DNA of 5,785 nt, from positions 1-5,785 of the forward strand of contig CAMLEM010000129.1 in assembly GCA_946479005.1 (NCBI GenBank), in the 5' to 3' direction. Position 1 is the first letter of the stretch, and every line of letters begins with the position of its first letter. Position numbers and translations under genes: made by a program. The notes below the pieces were generated by a model. That model made no database searches, had not been told where the DNA came from, and was given only the letters and a program-made list of their open reading frames with translations. Origin of the DNA: an uncultured Chitinophagaceae bacterium. GTDB lineage: Bacteria; Bacteroidota; Bacteroidia; Chitinophagales; Chitinophagaceae. This document shows positions 1-5,648 of the stretch, one piece after another.

Positions 1-1043
1 AGATCGTGGATTCCCTATTTGAGTTCATCTCCACCGATGGATATAATCTTACACATAAATACCAGGTGCTAAGCAACCGGGGAAGCTTTGGTTCCCTGTA
101 TACTTCCATTTATGGGACTTCCGGCTACTGGGATGTGGATTATATGGATTCGCTGGGCTCTTCCCGAAAAACGCGTATACCTTCATATCTGCCGCCAAGG
201 GATACCACACGGCGGATCTTCGATCGTCCGCGGCAACAACCGGTGACGCCACCGCAGCCATCAAAAAGAGAAAGGCGGAGGCAAAGGCGTGACCAGGTCA
301 GGCTACTCAAGATTGATACAACCAACCGGACGGCAATGATGGACCTTGCTTCATTTGGCCGGGGATACGGGCTGAAAAAATTTTTCAAAAATTCATTTCG
401 AACCCTTCGTAAACACGGGGTGGCACACCTGATCATTGATGTAAGGGGCAATGGCGGAGGCAGCGTCAACAACTCCACGCAGATCACCCGCTACCTCGCA
501 AAAAGCCCGTTCAGGCTGAGTGATAGTCTTTTTGCGCTCCGGAAAAGAAGTCCTTACCAGCAATACATCGGCGACCATTTCTGGAATAAACTGTTCATCA
601 GTTTTTTCACCAGCAGGAAAAAAGATGGCTTTTACCATTTCGGATATTTTGAGCGGCATTATTTCAAACCGAAAAAGAAGGATCACTTCGATGGTAAGGT
701 TTATATCCTCACGGGGGGAAATTCTTTTTCGGCCACCACGCTGTTTTCTTCGGTGTTAAGGCCCCAGGAAAATGTTTTCATTGTTGGTGAAGAAACAGGC
801 GGAGGCGCTTATGGCAACTCTGCCTGGTTGATCCCCGATGTGACGCTGCCCGAAACAGGCGTTCGTTTCCGCCTTCCATTGTTCAGGCTTGTCATTGATA
901 AGAATGTTCCTAAGAACGGGAGAGGTGTTCAACCCGAAATTTATGCCGGGCCCACCGTGGAGAACATTCGCTCGGGCAGTGACTATAAACTTGACGCGGC
1001 TATGGAAATGATCAGGAGGGACAAAACGGGAAGCCGGGAGTGA
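1..1043 (+). CDS. S41 family peptidase (C-terminal processing / tail-specific protease type), 5'-truncated by the window edge
   Basis: The reading frame is open from base 3 and ends with TGA at 1041-1043, giving 346 visible residues; the true start lies upstream, so the GTG at 6 should not be taken as the start. Seen: the first residues (VDSLFEFISTDGYN) resemble the end of a PDZ-like segment. An Arg-rich stretch follows (about 255-300), then the S41 core with LIIDVRGNGGG near 436-464, and the nucleophile region GGNSFSAT, in which the serine before Ala is codon 729-731. VGEETGGG follows at about 784-807. Known: S41 enzymes cleave peptides near C-termini, and Bacteroidota members are usually exported to the envelope. 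The lysine of classical CtpA/Prc enzymes is not visible after the serine, where the motif is GEETGGG, so this belongs with the non-CtpA branch of S41. Its signal peptide would lie outside the window. The gene converges with the amidase gene, with a 4-nt gap. Family assignment is firm; substrate is unknown. Confidence 0.9.
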   Translation, partial: IVDSLFEFISTDGYNLTHKYQVLSNRGSFGSLYTSIYGTSGYWDVDYMDSLGSSRKTRIPSYLPPRDTTRRIFDRPRQQPVTPPQPSKRERRRQRRDQVRLLKIDTTNRTAMMDLASFGRGYGLKKFFKNSFRTLRKHGVAHLIIDVRGNGGGSVNNSTQITRYLAKSPFRLSDSLFALRKRSPYQQYIGDHFWNKLFISFFTSRKKDGFYHFGYFERHYFKPKKKDHFDGKVYILTGGNSFSATTLFSSVLRPQENVFIVGEETGGGAYGNSAWLIPDVTLPETGVRFRLPLFRLVIDKNVPKNGRGVQPEIYAGPTVENIRSGSDYKLDAAMEMIRRDKTGSRE

Positions 1044-1047
1044 GGCG

Positions 1048-1839
1048 CTAGTCCATTATCAAAAACTTATCTGCATCCTTCAAAAAAGGAAACCTGTTCC
1101 TGGCCTCCTCAAGATTTTTTCTTTCCAGGTCAACACTGAATATTATTTCCCTGTCTTTGTGTGTCTCAAGAATGTTTCCAAACGGATCTATTACCAGGCT
1201 TTCGCCGGAATATGCAATGCCATTTCCATCTGTCCCTGTCCTGTTCACCGCCGCCACATAACATTGGTTCTCAATAGCCCTTGCCTGTAGAAGGATTTTC
1301 CAGGCGTGGATCCTTTTCTCCGGCCAGTTCGCCACACAAAGCAGCACATCGTATTCCGGGTTGCCCTCCTTCATTTGCTGTCTTGTCCAAACCGGGAAAC
1401 GGAGATCATAACAAACAATGCATTGGATCTTCCAGCCTGAAATGGAGAGGACCTGCCGCCGGTTTCCTGCAGTATACTTCTCGTTCTCGCCAGCGTAGGC
1501 AAAGAGGTGCCTTTTGTCGTAGATCGCAGCCTCGCCATTGGGCAACATACACACAAACCGGTTATAATACCGGCCCTCCTCTTCGATGATCAGGCTTCCG
1601 CAGAGGACGATCTTTTTTTCCGCCGCCATCTTTTTCATCCATCCGATGCTATCGCCTGTCATTGTCTCTGCCAGGGGTGCCGGTTCCATACTAAATCCTG
1701 TGCTGAACATTTCCGGTAACAACACAATGCTACGCGGCATAACAGAACCCAGCTTTGCCGCGAACATCTCCAGGTTTTTCTTCCTGTCTTCCCAATGCAG
1801 CTCCGACTGGACGATCGTCACACTCAATTTCTCTTGCAT
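1048..1839 (-). CDS. Omega-amidase, carbon-nitrogen hydrolase (nitrilase superfamily, YafV/Nit2-like)
   Basis: Complete 263-residue cytosolic protein with no signal peptide. The nitrilase-superfamily catalytic triad is visible in order: Glu43 in LLPEMFSTGF, Lys109 in YDKRHLF and Cys143 in CYDLRFP. Conserved surrounding blocks are also present (NWPEKR, LQARAIENQCYVAAVNRTG, GESLVIDPFGN). Length and motifs fit the YafV/Nit2 omega-amidase branch (about 255-275 aa), not nitrilases or N-carbamoylases. Known role of the branch: hydrolysis of alpha-ketoglutaramate or alpha-ketosuccinamate to the 2-oxo acid and ammonia, closing glutamine-transaminase and methionine-salvage cycles. The ATG at 1837-1839 is chosen because MQEKLSVTIVQSELHWED is the expected family N-terminus; there is only a weak GAGG about 13 nt upstream, as is normal in this phylum. 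The gene is monocistronic by layout, divergent from the T9SS-cargo gene and convergent with the S41 gene. Substrate is inferred from family. Confidence 0.93.
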   Translation of the reverse strand: MQEKLSVTIVQSELHWEDRKKNLEMFAAKLGSVMPRSIVLLPEMFSTGFSMEPAPLAETMTGDSIGWMKKMAAEKKIVLCGSLIIEEEGRYYNRFVCMLPNGEAAIYDKRHLFAYAGENEKYTAGNRRQVLSISGWKIQCIVCYDLRFPVWTRQQMKEGNPEYDVLLCVANWPEKRIHAWKILLQARAIENQCYVAAVNRTGTDGNGIAYSGESLVIDPFGNILETHKDREIIFSVDLERKNLEEARNRFPFLKDADKFLIMD

Positions 1840-1859
1840 CTGTATTTTTTTATCCTCAA

Positions 1860-1867
1860 TAAAGATA
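1860..1867 (-). promoter_or_regulatory. Candidate -7 promoter element of the omega-amidase gene
   Basis: Read on the minus strand this is TATCTTTA, which matches seven of eight positions of the Bacteroidota -7 consensus TAnnTTTG. It would place a transcription start about 14 nt before the amidase ATG. No convincing -33 TTTG is seen at the usual distance, so this is only a candidate. The inverted repeat at 1881-1925 lies directly upstream and covers the region where a -33 element would be. Confidence 0.3.
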
Positions 1868-1880
1868 CTAACACACGCGG

Positions 1881-1925
1881 GGCTTGCACTTTAAATATGG
1901 CGGTTTCTTTTTAAACGTGCACGCC
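1881..1925. repeat. Long imperfect inverted repeat between divergent genes
   Basis: The left arm at 1881-1895 reads GGCTTGCACTTTAAA and the right arm at 1910-1925 reads TTTAAACGTGCACGCC. Folding pairs 14 positions (GGC, TGCAC and TTTAAA with their complements), with one T/C mismatch and one bulged C; the loop is 14 nt. It lies between the start of the omega-amidase gene (-) and the T9SS-cargo gene (+). Possible readings are a dyad operator acting on one or both divergent promoters, or a stem-loop in a leader RNA. There is no T-run that would make it a clear intrinsic terminator. The right arm also contains the perfect 8-bp palindrome CGTGCACG (1916-1923). Confidence 0.6.
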
Positions 1926-1973
1926 ATTCTGCGGCACCGATTTTGTCTTTATCATAACAGAAAAACGTGAAGT

Positions 1974-2648
1974 ATGCTAAGCCTAAACATAAATGCGATG
2001 CGGTGGGTGGCACTGGCTGTGTTACTATCGGTTTTATTTTTCAATACCTGCACTCCGGCCCTTGCCCAGCAGCACGTGATCGCGAATAAGAATGTGACCC
2101 GCCCGGAGATACAGCAAAACCTGGCGCGTCCCGCACTCATCAATGATCTCACAGCGGTCAAAAGAAACGGGTATAACGAGATCCGGTGGAACTCCCGCCA
2201 GGACCAGGATGTGAAGACGTTCATCATCGAATACAGTACGGATGGTATCCATTTCGAGTCCGCGGGAGCGCTTGGCGTGCATTCCGGTCTTGATTACACC
2301 TACCAGCATTATATCCAGGATACCCGGCCGATGCTATACCGGCTCAATATGCAGCTGACGAATATGAGGAATGTTCATACGGATGCTTTTATGCTGGAAG
2401 GGATTCCTGTTTCCCCGGTCCGATTTTATCCAACCATCGTCACGGGAAACTCTTTGAATGTTGAAAGCTGGTTTCCCCTGGAAAGGATCTCCATCATATC
2501 CACAAACGGAGCACCTGTTTTTTCGAAGGAACTGAACGGGCAGTACGGTAATATTCCCCTGGTCACTCCCACCCTGAGCCGGGGAATGTACATCATCCAT
2601 TTCATAGGAAAAGGCTGGCAGACTTCGGAAAAATTGATCGTTTCCTGA
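1974..2648 (+). CDS. Small secreted protein with Fn3-like domain and T9SS type A sorting tail
   Basis: 224-residue hypothetical exported protein. An N-terminal signal peptide is clear: Arg10, a hydrophobic core at about residues 11-24, and an ALA-QQ signal peptidase I site after Ala31. The cysteine at 26 is not in a lipobox. Residues 59-126 (LTAVKRNGYNEIRWNS..., FIIEYSTDGIHFES..., MLYRLNM) have the strand pattern of the Fn3-like domain common in Bacteroidota secreted proteins. Residues 149-224 look like a T9SS type A sorting domain: VRFYPTIV in place of the usual YPNP, a central strand ISIISTNGAPVF, LSRGMYIIHF, and a final EKLIVS. Known: such tails direct cargo through the outer membrane by the Por machinery and are removed on arrival. 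No catalytic domain is present. The start could instead be Met9 (ATG at 1998), which still leaves a complete signal peptide. The TGA stop touches the recX stop. Export is well supported; function is unknown. Confidence 0.85.
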   Translation: MLSLNINAMRWVALAVLLSVLFFNTCTPALAQQHVIANKNVTRPEIQQNLARPALINDLTAVKRNGYNEIRWNSRQDQDVKTFIIEYSTDGIHFESAGALGVHSGLDYTYQHYIQDTRPMLYRLNMQLTNMRNVHTDAFMLEGIPVSPVRFYPTIVTGNSLNVESWFPLERISIISTNGAPVFSKELNGQYGNIPLVTPTLSRGMYIIHFIGKGWQTSEKLIVS

Positions 2649-3131
2649 TCACTCCTTTTTCCCCGTGATCCTGGAGATCAGGTTTGAAACGAGTTCAAAC
2701 TCGTAACCCTTCCCAAGCAGGTGGTCCATCGACCTTTTTTTTCGAACCAGGTATTGTTCCTGTTTCAGGCTGGCATATTTATCCGAGAGGATCTCGAGAG
2801 CGGTCCGCTCATATTCGTCCTCGTCGATCCCCCTGATCGCCTTGCGAATGGAATACTCACTCACCTGTTTTTGCTGTAGCGCGTGCTTAATTTTTTGTTT
2901 GCCCCATTTCTTGATCCTGAATTTGCCGCCGGCATATGCAATGGCGAATCTTTCTTCGTCAAGATATTTTTCTTCAATGAGCGTGGCGATGATCTCATCG
3001 TGATCCCGCTTCCAGACGCCCAGGTCATAGAGTTTATCCCTGACCTCTTTATGGCAGCGTTCCTGGTAAGCGCAAAAATGCTTTAGCTTTTGGAGCGCCT
3101 GCTCCTTTGTAAGGTCTTTCTTAAAAGCCAT
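2649..3131 (-). CDS. recX: Regulatory protein RecX
   Basis: RecX-family regulator, which in characterised bacteria binds RecA filaments and limits recombination and SOS activity in the cytoplasm. From the preferred start it has 160 residues, normal for the family. Hallmarks of the helical RecX repeats are visible: AYQERCHKEVRDKL at 21-34, YLDEERFAIAYAGGKFRIKKWGK at 56-78 with the conserved YLdeeRFA, and QKIKHALQQKQVS just after. A later repeat ends in LLGKGYEFELVSNLI. Two in-frame ATGs exist, at 3135-3137 and 3129-3131. The inner one is preferred because GGAGG at 3139-3143 is 7 nt from it but touches the outer one. The outer ATG overlaps the protease stop by 4 nt (ATGA). RecX is the last gene of the - strand operon; recA is not in the window. 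Codons and composition look like those of the neighbours. Identification is firm; the link to the upstream protease is only positional. Confidence 0.93.
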   Translation of the reverse strand: MAFKKDLTKEQALQKLKHFCAYQERCHKEVRDKLYDLGVWKRDHDEIIATLIEEKYLDEERFAIAYAGGKFRIKKWGKQKIKHALQQKQVSEYSIRKAIRGIDEDEYERTALEILSDKYASLKQEQYLVRKKRSMDHLLGKGYEFELVSNLISRITGKKE

Positions 3132-3133
3132 TT

Positions 3134-4276
3134 TCATTCCTCCAGTCTTTCCAGGCAGGAGTACTGTTTTTTCAGGTGATCATCATAATAATCGGCTTTC
3201 TGGAAAAGCTTGCGAAAGGTCTGCGCACCGGATTCCCTGGTGATGTCCAGGTCGTAAATGATGCAGCTAAGAACGATATTCTGTTTTACACAGCTCAGCA
3301 CCAGGCCCTGGGTGCGATAGTTCTCTTCCAGCAGGAACTGGTAGAGCGGTTTGATCTTTGTCGCATCTGAAGGCATCTGGCAGAGATAGGCGTCTCCGGC
3401 GACAAAATAATTTTCCGAATTATAAGAGATCTTGATCTTCGCGGAGCCTTCCTTCACACTCCAGTGATTGGTGCCTTCCCTGGCGAGCCGAACGTCTTTT
3501 CCCAATTCGCGCAGGATCTCCTCGATCGTTTTCGCCACCCCCACCGCCTCCGTTTCCTTTTCCGGCAATTCCGGCAATTTCACTTCCGTGCCACAACTGG
3601 GGCAGTACTTCTTCTGGTCGATATTGCTTTGCGTGACCAGGAACCCGCAGCTGAAGCATCTTGTTGAAGCCTGCCCCTTGTTGGGCAAATACATTTGCAG
3701 GGCATCTCTCAGGTAATTCACCGGCAAAGCAAATCCCAGGTTATCGCCGCCGCGGATGATGAAAGAATTCACTCCGATGATCTCCCCGTCGCCATTCACC
3801 AGCGGCCCCCCGCTATTGCCAGGATTGATGGCAGCATCGATCTGGATATATTTTAACCCTTCCCGGATGCGGTCCACCTTTGAGATCACGCCCTGGGTAG
3901 CAGTATAGTTCAATCCATAAGGATGGCCAATGGCAAGAACAGGGTCGCCGTCCTTCATTTCTTCGTATCGCCCCATCCTCACTTCCGGGAGATCCACACC
4001 GCCCGGCGCCTCCAGGACCACGCGCGGGACGTCCATGAACCCGATGCGCTCCTCCAGGAAGGCCAGGTCGTGTTTCCTGTCCGTGTACCAGACCCTTGCA
4101 AGCATTCTCTCAAAGGCCTTGCCTGCAATGGTCACTTCGGCATTCTCTCCCACCACGTGATCGTTGGTGACGATCAGGTCGAACTCCTTCAGGTAAAACC
4201 CCGTACCCGTGCCTGTGGGCGTGGCGATCTGGATGATCGCCCGCTGGAACCTTTCTATGATCTTCTTTGAATCCAT
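3134..4276 (-). CDS. Cytosolic trypsin-like serine protease with zinc ribbon and C-terminal YbjN-like domain
   Basis: 380 residues from the preferred ATG at 4274-4276. Residues 1-200 form a Deg/HtrA-like chymotrypsin-fold protease with the full triad: His40 (TNDHVV), Asp70 (KHDLAFL) and Ser155 (NPGNSGGPL); Gly-rich GTGTGFYL and GFALPV are also typical. No signal peptide or membrane segment precedes it, so it is probably cytosolic, and there is no PDZ domain. Next is a zinc ribbon with Cys207, Cys210, Cys225 and Cys228 (CxxC-14-CxxC), then a short linker with the duplicated LPE. Residues about 250-374 resemble the YbjN / type III chaperone-like fold (MP 301-302, LLEEN 315-319, KADYYDD 360-366). 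A GTG three bases upstream (4277-4279) is the alternative start. The ATG shares one base with the preceding gene's stop, and its own stop lies in the recX start region. The same pattern as in residues 250-374 recurs in the upstream gene product. Peptidase activity is very likely; substrates are unknown. Confidence 0.88.
   Translation of the reverse strand: MDSKKIIERFQRAIIQIATPTGTGTGFYLKEFDLIVTNDHVVGENAEVTIAGKAFERMLARVWYTDRKHDLAFLEERIGFMDVPRVVLEAPGGVDLPEVRMGRYEEMKDGDPVLAIGHPYGLNYTATQGVISKVDRIREGLKYIQIDAAINPGNSGGPLVNGDGEIIGVNSFIIRGGDNLGFALPVNYLRDALQMYLPNKGQASTRCFSCGFLVTQSNIDQKKYCPSCGTEVKLPELPEKETEAVGVAKTIEEILRELGKDVRLAREGTNHWSVKEGSAKIKISYNSENYFVAGDAYLCQMPSDATKIKPLYQFLLEENYRTQGLVLSCVKQNIVLSCIIYDLDITRESGAQTFRKLFQKADYYDDHLKKQYSCLERLEE
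3139..3143 (-). promoter_or_regulatory. Shine-Dalgarno site for recX inside the protease gene
   Basis: The minus strand reads GGAGG, part of the Leu-Glu-Glu end of the protease gene, 7 nt before the ATG at 3131. The same GGAGG-N7-ATG layout occurs at the other junction of this operon. It decides the recX start in favour of the second ATG and suggests translational coupling. Confidence 0.65.
3560..3577 (-). repeat. Perfect 9-bp tandem duplication in the protease linker
   Basis: Two adjacent copies of TTGCCGGAA (minus strand) encode Leu-Pro-Glu twice, residues 234-239 of the protease, in the linker between the zinc ribbon and the YbjN-like domain. The unit keeps the frame, so it only lengthens the linker; it looks like a small slippage product. 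Confidence 0.7.
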
Positions 4277-5595
4277 CACTTCGCCTCCAGGTTTAAAGTT
4301 TCAAGCTCCGTGGTAAAAGAAAGATTAAAGCTGACGAGACTGTCGAACTTCAGGTTGGCTGTTTGAAATTTCAAGAGCGGATACTTCTCTTTCCATCTCG
4401 ACTGGATGGCGTTTACGCGGCGTATGATCTCCTCGTCTTCGAATTTGATCCTAACGGGATCGTATAACCGATCGGCAAAGCCAAGATCAGAGAAATAATC
4501 TGCATAGTTCACCTGCATCAGTAAATGGTACAGCTCGGTGATCACGCGGGGCAGGCTGTAAGAATACTGGCAGTAGGCGATCCCGTACTCGGCGATCTGT
4601 GCGGCGATGTGAGGATAATTGTTATCCCTGTACCAGGCCACATTCAGGTTCGAGCTGTGGATGGAATCGGCCACGCTTTTATATTGCTGGGGTGAAACGA
4701 TCGAAAATGTATAGCGGGACCGAAAAAGGCAGCTGTAGATCTCTTCCTTTGGTCGCACCAGGATCCTCCGGAATTCTTCCGCCATATCCCGGTTCTTCTC
4801 CACTACCGGGCGCTCATCTTTTTTGAAATAAATGCTGCCGATCTTCTCCAGGTCGTTCAGGAGGCGTCCTTCGGGCGCGATCAGGTAGTCGATCCGGTAG
4901 ATCAGCGAAAGAAGCAGGTAGGCAACGCCGCCCGAGAATTTATCCGCATCCAGGGTGGCGATGGTGTCCAGCGTCTTCCTGATCCAGCTTTGGAGGTATG
5001 AATGCTTGATCTCTTTCTCTTTCTCCGGCAGCGGGAGAATATGATCGTTGTCGATGGATTCCAGCGAGGCAAAATCCTGCACCAGCAGGTCATCGTGCTT
5101 ATCCGCCTTTGTCGCCAGTTCCTTGAGCCCGTAATAAAGCTTACTGGGGCTGGCTGTTTCCCTGTCACTGTCGAATAACATACAAAGCCTGTCGGAATCC
5201 AGGGCAAAGCGGCTGTAATAAAGATTGAAATTCATTTCCAGCAGGCGCCTCATCACCGGTACGGAAGGCTGGGGCATCCTGGCGAGCGTCACCTCGGCTT
5301 CCACCGTGTCCTGGTTGAACACGCCCCTCACGATCTTAGAACCCTGGTAGATCTGGAACCTTCCCGCTGAGCCATTCCGCTCATATACCACGTTCTGTAT
5401 CGAGTCATCACGGAGATAGGAAAAGAAAGCATCCAGGCTTTCCCCGAAATTTTTCTCCTTGTAAAAATTATCCGCATCGGTCCACCTGGTCACCTTCGCC
5501 ATCGGCTTATTATTGTCGGAATAACGCCCAAACTGCACATCTGGAATGGGGCCGGGGGGAGCCTTTTTCGCCTTTCGAAAAAACTTATCTAACAT
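4276..5595 (-). CDS. Unrecognised cytosolic protein with predicted N-terminal YbjN-like domain
   Basis: I do not recognise this protein as a named family. From ATG 5593-5595 it has 439 residues, starting MLDKFFRKAKKAPPG, with no signal peptide or membrane segment. An in-frame TTG at 5635-5637 would add 14 residues but extends to 11 nt from the dnaN start and has no support. Residues about 50-175 show alternating strands and helices with the marks MP 107-108, LLEMN 118-122, KAD 163-165 and DD 168-169. These match the C-terminal domain of the protease encoded next, so I infer a YbjN / type III chaperone-like fold. Residues about 190-439 appear mainly helical, with a hydrophobic stretch at 223-239 (GVAYLLLSLIYRIDYLI) that is probably a buried helix, and many Tyr residues (YCQYSYSLP at 341-349). 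It is the first gene of the operon with the protease and recX, and is divergent from dnaN. It may be an adaptor or substrate-recognition partner of the protease, but this is inference from the shared domain and coupling. Confidence 0.8.
   Translation of the reverse strand: MLDKFFRKAKKAPPGPIPDVQFGRYSDNNKPMAKVTRWTDADNFYKEKNFGESLDAFFSYLRDDSIQNVVYERNGSAGRFQIYQGSKIVRGVFNQDTVEAEVTLARMPQPSVPVMRRLLEMNFNLYYSRFALDSDRLCMLFDSDRETASPSKLYYGLKELATKADKHDDLLVQDFASLESIDNDHILPLPEKEKEIKHSYLQSWIRKTLDTIATLDADKFSGGVAYLLLSLIYRIDYLIAPEGRLLNDLEKIGSIYFKKDERPVVEKNRDMAEEFRRILVRPKEEIYSCLFRSRYTFSIVSPQQYKSVADSIHSSNLNVAWYRDNNYPHIAAQIAEYGIAYCQYSYSLPRVITELYHLLMQVNYADYFSDLGFADRLYDPVRIKFEDEEIIRRVNAIQSRWKEKYPLLKFQTANLKFDSLVSFNLSFTTELETLNLEAK
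4284..4288 (-). promoter_or_regulatory. Shine-Dalgarno site for the protease gene inside the upstream gene
   Basis: The minus strand reads GGAGG within the codons for the final Leu-Glu-Ala-Lys of the 439-aa protein. It stands 7 nt before the ATG at 4276 and 4 nt before the alternative GTG at 4279. The spacing favours the ATG and suggests coupled translation across the TGATG junction. Confidence 0.65.
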
Positions 5596-5598
5596 AGC

Positions 5599-5627
5599 TT
5601 TTGACTGCGGCAATATACCTATTTTCG
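5599..5627 (+). promoter_or_regulatory. Candidate dnaN promoter, Bacteroidota type
   Basis: TTTTG at 5599-5603 could serve as the -33 element and TATTTTCG at 5620-5627 as the -7 element (seven of eight positions of TAnnTTTG). The spacer is 16 nt, slightly shorter than usual. The predicted start would be near 5634, giving a leader of about 15 nt before the dnaN ATG. The elements lie in the 53-nt region shared with the divergent operon. No equally good promoter is seen for the minus strand. Confidence 0.4.
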
Positions 5628-5648
5628 CCAGACCCAATTCACTGACTG

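Noticed and set aside
1941..1957. TTTTG followed by TTTATCAT as a promoter of the T9SS-cargo gene
   Set aside because: The two words are nearly adjacent and not 17-23 nt apart, and no TAnnTTTG lies at a usable distance before the ATG at 1974.
2045..2055. Cys26 of the T9SS-cargo protein as a lipoprotein site
   Set aside because: The residues before it (FNT) do not form a lipobox, while a clear ALA-QQ signal peptidase I site follows at residue 31.
2644..2682. Inverted repeat CCTGATC ... GATCAGG around the recX end as a terminator for the T9SS-cargo gene
   Set aside because: The arms are only 7 nt with a 25-nt loop, the first arm contains the stop codons, and no T-run follows the second arm. 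Several GATC-containing words lie nearby, so chance pairing is likely.
3464..3716. Open reading frames on the + strand across the protease gene
   Set aside because: They are antisense shadows of a complete conserved gene and have no recognisable protein pattern or start signals.
4878..4930. Hydrophobic stretch (residues 223-239) of the 439-aa protein as a membrane helix
   Set aside because: It contains Arg234 and Asp236 and several Tyr residues, and the rest of the protein has no other membrane-like segment; a buried helix is more likely.
5596..5637. A 14-residue N-terminal extension of the 439-aa protein from an in-frame TTG
   Set aside because: TTG is a rare start, the extension has no ribosome site, and it would extend to within 11 nt of the dnaN start over the probable dnaN promoter. 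The ATG at 5595 gives a normal soluble N-terminus.
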